This document shows, piece by piece, positions 42,784 through 50,888 of a stretch of DNA of 64,000 nucleotides. The notes beneath the pieces are model-generated. The model did no database searches and had not been told where the DNA came from. It saw only the letters and a program-made list of their open reading frames with translations. The position numbers were made by a program, and so were the translations under genes. This DNA is from Amycolatopsis lurida (GTDB taxonomy: Bacteria > Actinomycetota > Actinomycetes > Mycobacteriales > Pseudonocardiaceae). The first letter of the stretch is position 1. Every line of letters starts with the position of its first letter. The DNA lies in contig NZ_FNTA01000004.1 of assembly GCF_900105055.1 (NCBI RefSeq), positions 310,001 through 374,000 of the forward strand, in the 5' to 3' direction.

Positions 42784-43686
42784 TCACCCTTCGCGCAGGT
42801 GATCCCGCAGCGCCCGCGCCACGCGGGCCATCAGCACTTCGGCCTCCGGCTGGATCGCGGCGGGCACCCGGGATCCGGTCAGCGCGGCGATCGCGTACAG
42901 CCCGCCGTCGGCGTGTTCGACCACCCCGACCTCGTGCCGCAGGTTGAGCACCGTGCCGGTCTTGGACGACCATTTCGCGGCGTCGGAGACGAAATCCGGG
43001 CTCAGCCGCTGACGCAGCAGGTTCAGCCCCATGAGTTCACGCACCCGCGCCGCCACTTCCGCGTCTACTTTGGACGGCTTCCACAGCGCTTCGAGCAGGT
43101 TCACGAACGCGCGGGCCGAACCGGAACTCGCCCGGGTGACGTCGAGCTGCGGAACGGGATGGCCTTGCCCGGCGGTGCCCGCGTTGATCGCGAGCGCGTG
43201 CGCGAGGTGGACGTCGGCCGGGGCGAACCGTTCGGCGGGCGTGTCGCTGAGGTCTGCGGCCGGATGCCGTGCGGTGATCCCCGAAACGCCCCATTCGCGC
43301 GTCATCCTGGTGACCTCGGCGGGAGGTGTCAGCGCGAAGAGCGCGTCCGCGGCAGTCTCGTCGCTGATGGCCATCGTCAGGTAGAGCAGGTCGTCGATCG
43401 CCACCCTGGCCGGATGCCGGAACCGCGTCAGCCCGGTCGGTCCGGGGGCGGTGGCCCGCCCCGGCTCGACGTCGATCGGCGCGGAGCCGTCCAGCTCGCC
43501 CCGGCGGATCCGCTCCAGGGTCGCCGCGGCGAGCGGGATCTTCACCAGCGAGGCGCTCGGGAACTCCAGGTCCGGGTCGATGCCGACTTCGTATCCGGTC
43601 CGCAGATCGCGCACGAGGAACGAACCCCGCAGGCCGCCGTCGTCCAGCTCGGCGCGCAGCCCGAGGAGCAGGGTCTCCGTGTTCAT
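42784..43686 (-). CDS. blaB: BlaB-like cytoplasmic penicillin-recognising-type protein
   Basis: 300 residues from the ATG at 43686, overlapping the LysR stop by four bases. It has a class A beta-lactamase-type fold with SASLVKIP (Ser/Lys tetrad, Ser about 48), AISDETAAD at the SDN position (Glu instead of Asn) and WSSKTGTVLN (KTG). No signal peptide or membrane anchor, unlike a working beta-lactamase. In Streptomyces cacaoi a LysR regulator (BlaA) and a penicillin-recognising-type protein (BlaB) together control a divergent beta-lactamase gene; gene order and features here match. A regulatory rather than hydrolytic role is therefore likely, by analogy. Confidence 0.75.
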   Translation of the reverse strand: MNTETLLLGLRAELDDGGLRGSFLVRDLRTGYEVGIDPDLEFPSASLVKIPLAAATLERIRRGELDGSAPIDVEPGRATAPGPTGLTRFRHPARVAIDDLLYLTMAISDETAADALFALTPPAEVTRMTREWGVSGITARHPAADLSDTPAERFAPADVHLAHALAINAGTAGQGHPVPQLDVTRASSGSARAFVNLLEALWKPSKVDAEVAARVRELMGLNLLRQRLSPDFVSDAAKWSSKTGTVLNLRHEVGVVEHADGGLYAIAALTGSRVPAAIQPEAEVLMARVARALRDHLREG

Positions 43687-44564
43687 GTCGTCTCCTCCGC
43701 GCCGAGACACCGGGCGATGTCCGGCCACAATCGTGCCCGGAGCCGCTGCGCGTCCTCGCCGGGCCCCGCCGTGATCTCGAAGCCGCGCGCGAGCCGGACC
43801 TCGCCGATCGGCCGCCAGTTCAGGCCGAGGTCGGTCGCCTGGGCCGTCGAACACAGCAGCAGATCGTCCGAACCGAACACCGCCGCGGCGGCCGCGGTGA
43901 GGGCATCGGCGACGGTCACCTGCGCGGGTCGCAAGCCCACCGAGTCACGGATGCGGAAGAGGCGATCCCGGATATGCGGCACGTCGTCCTCCGGCTGGAT
44001 CCAGACCCGGCGAGGCACCCGGCCGGACCGGCCGACCCGCAGCGTTTCCAGGTGGAGCGCGCCCGCTCGCGACCTTCCCCCGCCCGCCAGCCCGAGTGGC
44101 ACCGTCCAGCTGCCCTCTTCGGCGGGAACGGCCGTGAGCGCCGCGCGGACCTCCTGTGTGCGCACGAGTTCCGCCCGCTCCCCCGGCGGCGCCTGCCGGA
44201 ACTCCAGGAAGACGTCCAGCGCTCGCGCCGCCGCGTCGAGTTCGGCGAGCTCACGGACGGTGCAGGTGCCCGGCATCGCCAGCCGCATCGGGCGCAGTTT
44301 GGCGCGCTGCGCGTCGTGCTCGAGGGCGTCGGCCAGTGACACCAGCCGTTTCGCCGACGGCAGCATGTCGCGGCCGAACGGCGTGAGCACGGCGCGGCGA
44401 GTGGAGCGGTCGAACAGCCGCTCGCCGAAATGCCGTTCCAGCGCGGCGATCCGGCGGCTCGCCACCGGCTGCGGGATGCGCGCGATCGCGGCTCCCGCGG
44501 TGAAGGTCCCGGCTTCGCTCACGCTCACGAACGCCCGGCAGCTCCCGATCAGGTCCACGACCAC
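43683..44564 (-). CDS. blaA: LysR-type regulator of the beta-lactamase (BlaA-like)
   Basis: 293 residues. Helix-turn-helix at about 1-60 (FVSVSEAGTFTAGAAIARI, then QPVASRRIAALERHFGERLF). The rest is a LysR effector domain ending in LRLWPDIARCLGAEETT-like sequence. Divergent from the class A beta-lactamase with 75 bases between starts, and followed by the BlaB-like gene with a 4-base overlap. This is the arrangement of the Streptomyces cacaoi blaA-blaB regulators, which activate beta-lactamase production on exposure to beta-lactams. Confidence 0.82.
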   Translation of the reverse strand: MVVDLIGSCRAFVSVSEAGTFTAGAAIARIPQPVASRRIAALERHFGERLFDRSTRRAVLTPFGRDMLPSAKRLVSLADALEHDAQRAKLRPMRLAMPGTCTVRELAELDAAARALDVFLEFRQAPPGERAELVRTQEVRAALTAVPAEEGSWTVPLGLAGGGRSRAGALHLETLRVGRSGRVPRRVWIQPEDDVPHIRDRLFRIRDSVGLRPAQVTVADALTAAAAAVFGSDDLLLCSTAQATDLGLNWRPIGEVRLARGFEITAGPGEDAQRLRARLWPDIARCLGAEETT

Positions 44565-44614
44565 ATGCTATGCCGATAATGCATGAAAGAGGTCGTTGGT
44601 GTCTTGGACAGCAT
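44564..44614. promoter_or_regulatory. LysR box and shared 15-mer in the beta-lactamase divergent promoter
   Basis: CATGC (44564-44568) and GCATG (44581-44585), 12 bases apart, form a dyad fitting the LysR T-N11-A site. TGTCTTGGACAGCAT at 44600-44614 is identical to 22244-22258 in the other LysR divergent region. TTGGAC inside it may be the -35 of the beta-lactamase gene. Confidence 0.55.
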
Positions 44615-44639
44615 GACCGGCGCTGGACAGACTGCGTGC

Positions 44640-45533
44640 ATGTCCGTCACTTCTCGCCGCTGGGCCGCCCTGCTGGCGCTCTCGGTCGCGTCACTCGCCG
44701 CATGTTCCACACCCGCCCCCGCACCGCCGCCCACGGCCGCCACACCGGTCGCGGCGTCCGGGCGTGCCGACTTCGAACAGCTCGAACGCGCCTACCGCGC
44801 CCGGCTCGGGGTGTACGCGGTGGACACCGCGACAGGCCGAGAGGTCGCCTTCCGAGCCGACGAACGCTTCGCCTACGCCTCGACGCACAAGGTGTTCAGC
44901 GCCGGTGGCGTCCTGCAGCGGACGCCGGTCGCCGACCTGGACCGCACGGTGACCTACGAACGCAAGGACCTGGTCGTGAATTCGCCGGTCACGGAGAAAC
45001 ACGTGGCGACGGGGATGCCGCTGCGCGCCGTCATGGACGCGACCCTCCGGTACAGCGACAACACCGGCGGAAACCTGCTCTTCCGCGAACTCGGCGGCCC
45101 CGCAGGGCTCAACGCGGTCCTGCGCGCGATCGGCGACACCACGAGCCACGCCGACCGGATCGAACCGGAACTCAACGACACCGCGCCCGGCGACACCCGG
45201 GACACCAGCACACCGCGTGCGCTCGCCGTGAGCCTGCGCGCCTTCGCCCTCGGCGACGCCCTCCCCGAGGACAAACGCAAGATCCTGGTCGACATGATGC
45301 GGGCCAGCACCACCGGCGACCAGAACATCCGCGCCGGGGTGCCCGGCTGGCCGGTCGCCGACAAGACCGGAACGGCGTCCTACGGCACGCGCAACGACAT
45401 CGGGGTCGTGTGGCCGCCGGGCCGCGCGCCGATCGTCGTCTCGGTACTGACCGACCGGTCGGAGAAGGACGCCGGGATCGACAACAAGCTCCTGGCCGAC
45501 GCCACCGCGGCCGCGGTGAAAGCCCTCCCCTGA
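44640..45533 (+). CDS. bla: Class A beta-lactamase, predicted lipoprotein
   Basis: 297 residues from the ATG at 44640. The N-terminus [20 protein letters not shown] has a lipobox (LAAC), so the enzyme is probably lipid-anchored on the outer face of the membrane. All class A motifs are present: STHK (Ser about 80), SDN in RYSDNTGGN (about 139), EPELN of the omega loop (about 175) and KTGTASYGT (about 242). It opens beta-lactam rings through an acyl-serine intermediate with water activated by the omega-loop Glu. Control by the divergent BlaA/BlaB-like pair is expected. A terminator follows. Confidence 0.93.
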   Translation: MSVTSRRWAALLALSVASLAACSTPAPAPPPTAATPVAASGRADFEQLERAYRARLGVYAVDTATGREVAFRADERFAYASTHKVFSAGGVLQRTPVADLDRTVTYERKDLVVNSPVTEKHVATGMPLRAVMDATLRYSDNTGGNLLFRELGGPAGLNAVLRAIGDTTSHADRIEPELNDTAPGDTRDTSTPRALAVSLRAFALGDALPEDKRKILVDMMRASTTGDQNIRAGVPGWPVADKTGTASYGTRNDIGVVWPPGRAPIVVSVLTDRSEKDAGIDNKLLADATAAAVKALP

Positions 45534-45538
45534 GCGAA

Positions 45539-45570
45539 CCGCCGGGACGGACGAGGTTCCGTCCCGGCGG
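45539..45570. terminator. Terminator between beta-lactamase and VWA gene
   Basis: Perfect 13-bp stem CCGCCGGGACGGA / TCCGTCCCGGCGG (45539-45551, 45558-45570), 6-base loop, between the ends of two convergent genes; bidirectional. Confidence 0.85.
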
Positions 45571-45581
45571 GATTCAGCGGC

Positions 45582-47456
45582 TCAGCGACGGCAGGGGTTG
45601 CCCGCCGGATGTGCCGGGGTTCCGTGCACGTCGGCCTGGGACTCCGCGAGCACGATCTTCGCGAGCGCGGTGTCCAGCGCGACGGCCTGCTGCTTCACCA
45701 CGCCGTTCGCCACGGTCTGGCCGTTGAGCTTCAGCGAACCGATGACCAGCGGGATGGTCAGCGGCGCCGACCCGACGGTGATCGACTCGCCGTTGATCTT
45801 CAGCGAGGCGACGTGCGAACTGCCCGCCAGCACCGGCGCGAGCCCGCCCGGCGACGGCTGACAGGTCGCGGTCGCCTGTGACTGGATCACGCCGAGTTCG
45901 ACGGTCAGCCCGAGCGTGCTGATCACCGTCTTGTCGATCTTGGCCGACGCCAGCGCGCGATCGCCCGCGGCCGGAGCCGCCGACTGGTCGTCCGGCGTGA
46001 GATCGGTCGACGCGGTCAGCACCTTGGTGTCGACCTTGATCAGGCCGGCGTTGAGCGTCGCGGCGGCGACGGTGCTGCTGTCGTCGGCACAGGGCAGGTT
46101 CGCCGGGTTGGCCCGCGCCGCGGTCACCCCGAGGACGTTCGCCGCGGTGCCGGTGCAGGAGAAGACGCCGTCACGGTCGTCGTCGACGATCGTGCCGACG
46201 CCGGTCGCGTCGATGAGGCCGGCGCCCGACGGGGCCGAGAGGTTCACCGTGAACGTCTCGTTCGGCTCGTCGACGGTGTCCGGGTTGACCAGGACGGTCA
46301 CCGGTCTGGCCGTCTGGCCGGGAGCGAACGTGACCATCCCGCTCGCCGCCGTGTAGTCGGCGGGCGCGGACGCGGTGCCGTTGGCGGTCGCGTACTGGAC
46401 CGTCACCGGATTCGGGCTGGGGCCGCCGAGCAGCGACACCGTGAACGTCGCCGGCACCTGCGCGCCACCGGAGCCTTCGCCGACGGTCACGTCGTCGATG
46501 CTCAAGCCGAGCACGCGCACGGTCGTGGTCTCGATGTACCCTCGCGAAACCCCGTCGACCTGGTAGTCGACGACGCATTGGTAGGTACCGGGAGCGGCAC
46601 CGGCGGCGGCTTTGATCGTCTCGGTGAACGTGGCCACCCCGCCGCTGGTCACCTTGACGCTGCCCGGATCGTTCGTGGCGGTGAGCTGCGGGTCGCAACT
46701 GGTCACCTTCGGGGTCACCGTGACCTCGATGGACTTGATACCGTCCAAAATGGCCTGGGAGACCTGACCGGCCGGGACGTTGTTCAGCAGCACGCCACCC
46801 GTGGCCGAGGTGATGGCGGAAGCCTGCCCCGTGGCGTCGAGCGCGCCGACGTTGACGGCGACCACGCGGATCTTCGCCGCCTGCAACGCCGCGATGGTCT
46901 GGGCCAGGGTGTGCCCGCCGCTCGGGTCGTGCGACGGCGCGTCGCCGAACCACGCGATGATGCGGGTGCCGTCCGGCCGGAAGGCGACCGCCCCGGTGGC
47001 GAGCTGGTAGAGCGCGTTCAAGTTCGCCTCCGGCGTGTCCCCGCCGCCCGAGGCCGCCCATTGGTTGATCCCCGTCTGGACGGCGGTCGTGTCCCCGGTG
47101 ATGCCCTGATTGACCTTGAACGGCACCGAGTCGGTGAAGTCCTTGTACTCGGCGACACCGAACTGCGCGGTCGGCTGCGCGGCGAGGACGTCGGCGGTGA
47201 TGGCGCCGGCGTTCGTCCGCACGTTGCCGATCGGCCCGCCCATGCTGCCCGTGGTGTCCGCGAGCAGGACGAGGTCGGGATTCGGCGGCACGGCCGAGGT
47301 CGTCACGTTCTTGGTCACGGTCGTGCTCTGCCCCGCGTTCAGGGTGAGATCGAGCGTGGCCGGGTCCACTCCCGGTGGAGCCGCGGCGGCGACCGCGGTG
47401 GAGGCGAGCATCGACGAAACGGCGGCCAGGACGGCGAGCAATGGTCTTCGTGACAT
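45582..47456 (-). CDS. Secreted VWA / Calx-beta / choice-of-anchor P protein
   Basis: 624 residues from the ATG at 47456, with AAAGGGAAG upstream. Signal peptide about 1-25 (LLAVLAAVSSMLASTAVAAA). A von Willebrand A domain (about 50-250) has the metal site LLADTTGSMGG (DxTxS variant) and AWFGDAPSHDPSGGHTL. A Calx-beta domain (about 335-445) has TFTVSLLGGPSPNPVTVQY and NPDTVDEPNETFTVNL. The C-terminal 160 residues match the choice-of-anchor P type (STVAAATLNAGLIKVDTKVL, SLKINGESITVGSAPLTIPL). It is a calcium or metal-dependent adhesion-like surface protein; its ligand is unknown. Confidence 0.82.
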   Translation of the reverse strand: MSRRPLLAVLAAVSSMLASTAVAAAAPPGVDPATLDLTLNAGQSTTVTKNVTTSAVPPNPDLVLLADTTGSMGGPIGNVRTNAGAITADVLAAQPTAQFGVAEYKDFTDSVPFKVNQGITGDTTAVQTGINQWAASGGGDTPEANLNALYQLATGAVAFRPDGTRIIAWFGDAPSHDPSGGHTLAQTIAALQAAKIRVVAVNVGALDATGQASAITSATGGVLLNNVPAGQVSQAILDGIKSIEVTVTPKVTSCDPQLTATNDPGSVKVTSGGVATFTETIKAAAGAAPGTYQCVVDYQVDGVSRGYIETTTVRVLGLSIDDVTVGEGSGGAQVPATFTVSLLGGPSPNPVTVQYATANGTASAPADYTAASGMVTFAPGQTARPVTVLVNPDTVDEPNETFTVNLSAPSGAGLIDATGVGTIVDDDRDGVFSCTGTAANVLGVTAARANPANLPCADDSSTVAAATLNAGLIKVDTKVLTASTDLTPDDQSAAPAAGDRALASAKIDKTVISTLGLTVELGVIQSQATATCQPSPGGLAPVLAGSSHVASLKINGESITVGSAPLTIPLVIGSLKLNGQTVANGVVKQQAVALDTALAKIVLAESQADVHGTPAHPAGNPCRR

Positions 47457-47649
47457 GGACTTCCCTTTCGAGACCCGGCCGGAGCCGGAATACCTGTGGG
47501 CTCCTGAAGAAGACGGAATTTTTCGCATTTCGTTAGCGCGAGAACCGGGCTTCACCCGGAGCGCCCTGTGTCAAGGTTCCCAACGGGGCTGTTACCGAGG
47601 GTCCGGGCTACGCGGACCAGGTGCGCATTGCACCGTCCAGCCGAAGGCG

Positions 47650-47689
47650 CTTCGGCACCTCTCACTCTTCAGTGTGAGAGGTGCCGAAG
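47650..47689. terminator. Terminator of the 180-residue secreted protein gene
   Basis: Perfect 16-bp stem CTTCGGCACCTCTCAC / GTGAGAGGTGCCGAAG (47650-47665, 47674-47689), 8-base loop, 100 bases past the minus-strand gene at 47791. The remainder of 47457-47790 shows no gene. Confidence 0.75.
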
Positions 47690-47790
47690 ATTTCGGCGTT
47701 TTCCGTGGTCACCGCGCCGGGCAAAAATCCGAATTCACCGGCGAATACTCACCGAATGTCGCAACGGTCGATACCTCGGCGAGACCTCGA

Positions 47791-48333
47791 TCAGTAGACG
47801 CACTGGATGATCGCGTCGTCCAAGCGGATGTACTTCGCCGGCCCGCCGTTGTTGCCGTAGATCGGCTGGAGATAGACGGTACCCACGCCGTTCAGATTGA
47901 GATTGTTCAGCGTGATGATCTGATAACCCGCCCGGTCGTCGATCCACTTCACCGTGTGGGAGATTTTCCGCCAGCCGACGGGGTCCCAGATCTCGAGGCC
48001 GATGTTCGCCCCGCCGCCGACCGGGTCGGCGTGGATCGCGGCGGCGCAATTCGATCGATTCGCCGGGAAACTCGCGAGCGACTTCGCGGTCCTCATCGCC
48101 GACCAGCCGTTGTCGGCGAAGAGCCAGCCGTTGTTGTTGCCGGTCCGCGCCACGCCCATGCCGATGTCGAACCACGAATGCCCGTCACCGCCTTGGATTC
48201 CCCGCTCCCATACGCCATGGGGATTCGATTCGTAACCGTCGGACCACTGCACGATCCCGGCGTGTGCCGTCCCCGCGACACCCACGAGTGCCATCAAAAA
48301 CACCGACACGACGGCGAATATCTTCTTGAACAC
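47791..48333 (-). CDS. Secreted protein of unknown fold
   Basis: 180 residues from the GTG at 48333, preceded by GAGGGGGAA. The signal peptide reads VFKKIFAVVSVFLMALVGVA with cleavage near AHA-GIV. The mature part is aromatic- and Asn/Gly-rich (GGDGHSWFDIGMGVARTGNN, IGLEIWDPVGWRKISHTVKW, YLQPIYGNNGGPAKYIRLDD) and has two cysteines that could form a disulfide. The pattern suggests a beta-sandwich, like carbohydrate-binding modules, but no family is certain. Base composition is less GC-rich than its neighbours. Divergent from nothing; the MarR gene starts upstream on the same strand. Confidence 0.65.
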   Translation of the reverse strand: MFKKIFAVVSVFLMALVGVAGTAHAGIVQWSDGYESNPHGVWERGIQGGDGHSWFDIGMGVARTGNNNGWLFADNGWSAMRTAKSLASFPANRSNCAAAIHADPVGGGANIGLEIWDPVGWRKISHTVKWIDDRAGYQIITLNNLNLNGVGTVYLQPIYGNNGGPAKYIRLDDAIIQCVY

Positions 48334-48441
48334 GAGAGTTCCCCCTCTTCGCGTGAATTGAACCCTGCCAGGGGAACAGAGTCCGGAACGCGTGCACAAG
48401 GGCCCTTCGCGCGCACAATCGACTGCCTCTCAGGACAGTGC

Positions 48442-48918
48442 CTAAGCGAGGTCGGCGGGCCGCGTCCGCAGTTTGGCGGCGATCCGCGCCAGCGCATGCT
48501 GATCCTCCGCGGTCAACGGGTCGAGAACGAGCTCCCGCACCGAACGGACGTGCGCGGGAGCGGCCGCGACGACCACGTCGTAGCCGTCGTCGGTGAGCAC
48601 GGCGAGCGTGTACCGGCCGTCTCCGGGATCCGGCGTCCGCTCCACCCAGCCCCGCTGCTCGAAGCGTTTGACCACATTGGACAGACGCGAGAGCGAGCCG
48701 TTGGCGAGGTAGGCCAGCTCGCTCATCCGCAGCCGCCGGTCCGGGGCCTCCGAAATATGACTGAGGGTCAGGTACTCGAACAGCGTCAGCCCGGCGTCCT
48801 GCTGCAGCGGCGACTCGAGCCGCCCCGGCAGCAAGAGGACCAGGGAGACCAGCCCGGTCCAGGCCTCCTTTTCGGCAGGGGTCAGCCACAACGCGTCGTC
48901 GGGGTCCGGGGTGGCCAT
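48442..48918 (-). CDS. MarR-family regulator
   Basis: 158 residues. The winged helix (about 45-110) reads LTLFEYLTLSHISEAPDRRL, ELAYLANGSLSRLSNVVKRF, and the wing TPDPGDGRYTLAVLTDDGYD, the standard MarR D-x-R-x-x-x-V/L-x-L-T pattern. Divergent from a RidA-type gene across a 92-base gap that contains two tandem 22-base operators. MarR proteins release DNA on binding small phenolic or oxidising ligands. It probably represses both itself and the RidA-type gene. Confidence 0.88.
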   Translation of the reverse strand: MATPDPDDALWLTPAEKEAWTGLVSLVLLLPGRLESPLQQDAGLTLFEYLTLSHISEAPDRRLRMSELAYLANGSLSRLSNVVKRFEQRGWVERTPDPGDGRYTLAVLTDDGYDVVVAAAPAHVRSVRELVLDPLTAEDQHALARIAAKLRTRPADLA

Positions 48919-48941
48919 GGCGGAACCTTACCCAGAGCTCG

Positions 48942-48996
48942 ATCACTTCACACGTAAAGTCAAATCGTGCTACTTTGACTTCAAGCATGAAGTCAA
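48942..48996. promoter_or_regulatory. Two tandem MarR operators
   Basis: Site 1 (48975-48996) is TTGACTTCA-AGCA-TGAAGTCAA, a perfect 9-bp inverted repeat. Site 2 (48942-48963) is ATCACTTCA-CACG-TAAAGTCAA, the same layout with changes in the outer bases. Centres are 33 bases apart, about three helical turns, so two dimers would sit on the same face. Site 1 lies 15 bases before the RidA-type ATG. Confidence 0.75.
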
Positions 48997-49010
48997 CGAG
49001 GGGATTCACC

Positions 49011-49436
49011 ATGACCCAGCCGGAGTTCTTCGCCACACCCGGCTACGGCGACCGGCAACTGAAGGTGATGCGCTACAGCCAGGCGGTGCGCGTCGGCGAT
49101 CGCGTCGAGATCTCGGGGCAGGGCGGCTGGGACGACGACTTGAACTTCCCCGAATCGCTCGAAGAGGAGATCGTCAAGGCCTTCGAGAACGTCGGGCGGA
49201 CCCTCGCCACGGCGGGCGCCACCTGGCGTGACGTCATCGCCGTGAACTCGTACCACGTCCCGGAAACTCCCGGTTTCCTCGGCGAGACCCACAACCGCGT
49301 GATGGTCGAGCAGTTCCGCGAGCACATGGGCGACCGCGCGCCGATCTGGACGGAGATCGGCGTCCCGGCCCTCGGCGCGCCGAAGATGCGGGTCGAGATC
49401 AGGGTCACCGCGATCACCGGACGCGCCCACGTGTGA
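49011..49436 (+). CDS. RidA-like protein (YjgF superfamily)
   Basis: 141 residues from the ATG at 49011, with GAGGGG upstream; an in-frame ATG inside the operator is rejected. RidA-fold features are AVRVGDRVEISGQGGWDDDL, IVKAFENVGRTLATAGATWR, IAVNSYHVPETPGF and the C-terminal APIWTEIGVPALGAPKMRVE. The usual carboxylate-binding R-T/S-C motif is replaced by IWTEIGV, so it may not be an imine deaminase of the RidA type. MarR-controlled relatives are often linked to stress or detoxification. Confidence 0.82.
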   Translation: MTQPEFFATPGYGDRQLKVMRYSQAVRVGDRVEISGQGGWDDDLNFPESLEEEIVKAFENVGRTLATAGATWRDVIAVNSYHVPETPGFLGETHNRVMVEQFREHMGDRAPIWTEIGVPALGAPKMRVEIRVTAITGRAHV

Positions 49437-49511
49437 ACCCCGCACCCCTTGGGTACTCCCTCACTGCGCCCATGCTCTTGGCCAAGCTGGGAAACCCGCT
49501 AAGGAGAACGC

Positions 49512-49907
49512 GTGGGTATGACGAGAACACGACAGGCTTACGAATTCCCCACCGGCATCGCCCCGCCGCTGGGAGAGGTCCGGGCCTGGCTGCGAGAGCG
49601 GCTGAGCGAGGTCGGCCGCGCCACCATCGCGGACACCGAGCTGCTGACCACGGAACTGGTCACCAACGCGCACGAACACGCGGACGGCGTCGCCGAGCTC
49701 AGGGTCTCCGTACCCTCGGGCCGGGACGTCGTCCGCGTCGAAGTCGACGACCGCCGACCTCGGCTCCGGCCGTACCGCGTGGCCAAAGCGGATCCGACGA
49801 GCCCCCACGGGCGAGGGCTGGCACTGGTCGAGGCGATCAGCGACCGTTGGGGTGTGATCGCCCGCGCGGGACGCAAAACGGTGTGGGCGGAGATCCCGGT
49901 GCTCTGA
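49512..49907 (+). CDS. RsbW-like ATP-binding anti-sigma-type protein
   Basis: 131 residues from a GTG with AGGAGA 5 bases upstream. A HATPase_c_2 domain is shown by LLTTELVTNAHEHADG (N box), VRVEVDDRRPRLRP (G1-like D-x-R) and SPHGRGLALVEAISDRWGVI (G2). These single-domain GHKL proteins are abundant in Streptomyces and Amycolatopsis and act as serine kinases or anti-sigma factors in partner switching. No sigma factor or anti-sigma antagonist is encoded next to it. Gap of 12 bases to the S66 peptidase gene. Confidence 0.85.
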   Translation: MGMTRTRQAYEFPTGIAPPLGEVRAWLRERLSEVGRATIADTELLTTELVTNAHEHADGVAELRVSVPSGRDVVRVEVDDRRPRLRPYRVAKADPTSPHGRGLALVEAISDRWGVIARAGRKTVWAEIPVL

Positions 49908-49919
49908 CACGATCATCCG

Positions 49920-50888
49920 GTGACAGCCTCGCGCAGCACCCTGATCGCGCCGATCCCGCGACCGGGTGATCACGTTCGCCTCGTCTCCCCCGCCAGCTTT
50001 CCCACCCGCGAGCAGGTCGCCGAAACCGCGGCCGTCCTGGAAAGCTGGGGGCTGGTCGTCGAAATCGGGACGCACGCGCTCGATCGCCGGGGTTACCTGG
50101 CAGGCCGGGATGAAGACCGGTTGGCCGATCTCGACGACGCGTTCCGCGATCCGGCCGTCCGCGCCGTGATCGCCACCCGCGGCGGTGCGGGCGCGTACCG
50201 CATCGCCGACGATCTCGACTTCGACGCGGTCCGGGCCGACCCCAAGCCGCTGGTCGGCTTCAGCGACATCACCGCCCTCCATCTCGCGCTCTGGCGGCAC
50301 TGCGGGCTGGCGGGGATCCACGGTTTCGTGGCGGGTTCCCGTTCCGCGGCCGCGACCCGGCGGCTGCTGATGGACGGCGAGCCCGCCATCCTCCACCGCG
50401 ATCCGCAGGCCATGACCGTCGCGGCCGAAGTGCCCGGCACCGCCACAGGTGACCTCGTCGGCGGGAATCTCGGCACCGTCGCCCACGCGGTCGGCGTCGG
50501 CCTGCCTTCGCTGGCAGGCGCCATCCTGTTCCTCGAAGCCGAGCGGACGATCGGCCTCGGGCAGGTCGACCGCCAGCTGACCCAGCTCATCCGGTCCGGC
50601 GCGCTCCACGGCGTACGAGGGATCGCGCTCGGCCGGTTTCCCGGCTTCGAGGACTACACCGATCGCGGCTGGACCCTCGTCGACGTCCTCAAGGACCGGG
50701 TGGGCGCGCTGGGCGTGCCGGTCCTCGGCGGAATCGACGTCGGACACGGCGCGGACCCGCTTTCCGTTCCGCTGGGACCGCTGGCCGTACTGGACACCGC
50801 CGCGGGCACGCTCACCGTCGCCCCGGCGGTCAGCTCACAAGACGCGGATCCACGGCTCCCCCGAGCCAAGCGCGAAGGACTCCGTTGA
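49920..50888 (+). CDS. S66 LD-carboxypeptidase / MccF-like peptidase
   Basis: 322 residues from a GTG. Family S66 features: IPRPGDHVRLVSPASFPTRE at the start, VIATRGGAGAYRIADDLDFD, the nucleophile in LVGFSDITALHLALW, ILFLEAERTIG (catalytic Glu) and GIDVGHGADPLSVPLG (catalytic His). Members either remove D-Ala from peptidoglycan tetrapeptides (LdcA) or cleave microcin C-type aminoacyl nucleotides (MccF). No signal peptide, so a cytosolic recycling or self-protection role is expected. Its last 59 bases overlap the end of the convergent hydrolase gene. Confidence 0.88.
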   Translation: MTASRSTLIAPIPRPGDHVRLVSPASFPTREQVAETAAVLESWGLVVEIGTHALDRRGYLAGRDEDRLADLDDAFRDPAVRAVIATRGGAGAYRIADDLDFDAVRADPKPLVGFSDITALHLALWRHCGLAGIHGFVAGSRSAAATRRLLMDGEPAILHRDPQAMTVAAEVPGTATGDLVGGNLGTVAHAVGVGLPSLAGAILFLEAERTIGLGQVDRQLTQLIRSGALHGVRGIALGRFPGFEDYTDRGWTLVDVLKDRVGALGVPVLGGIDVGHGADPLSVPLGPLAVLDTAAGTLTVAPAVSSQDADPRLPRAKREGLR

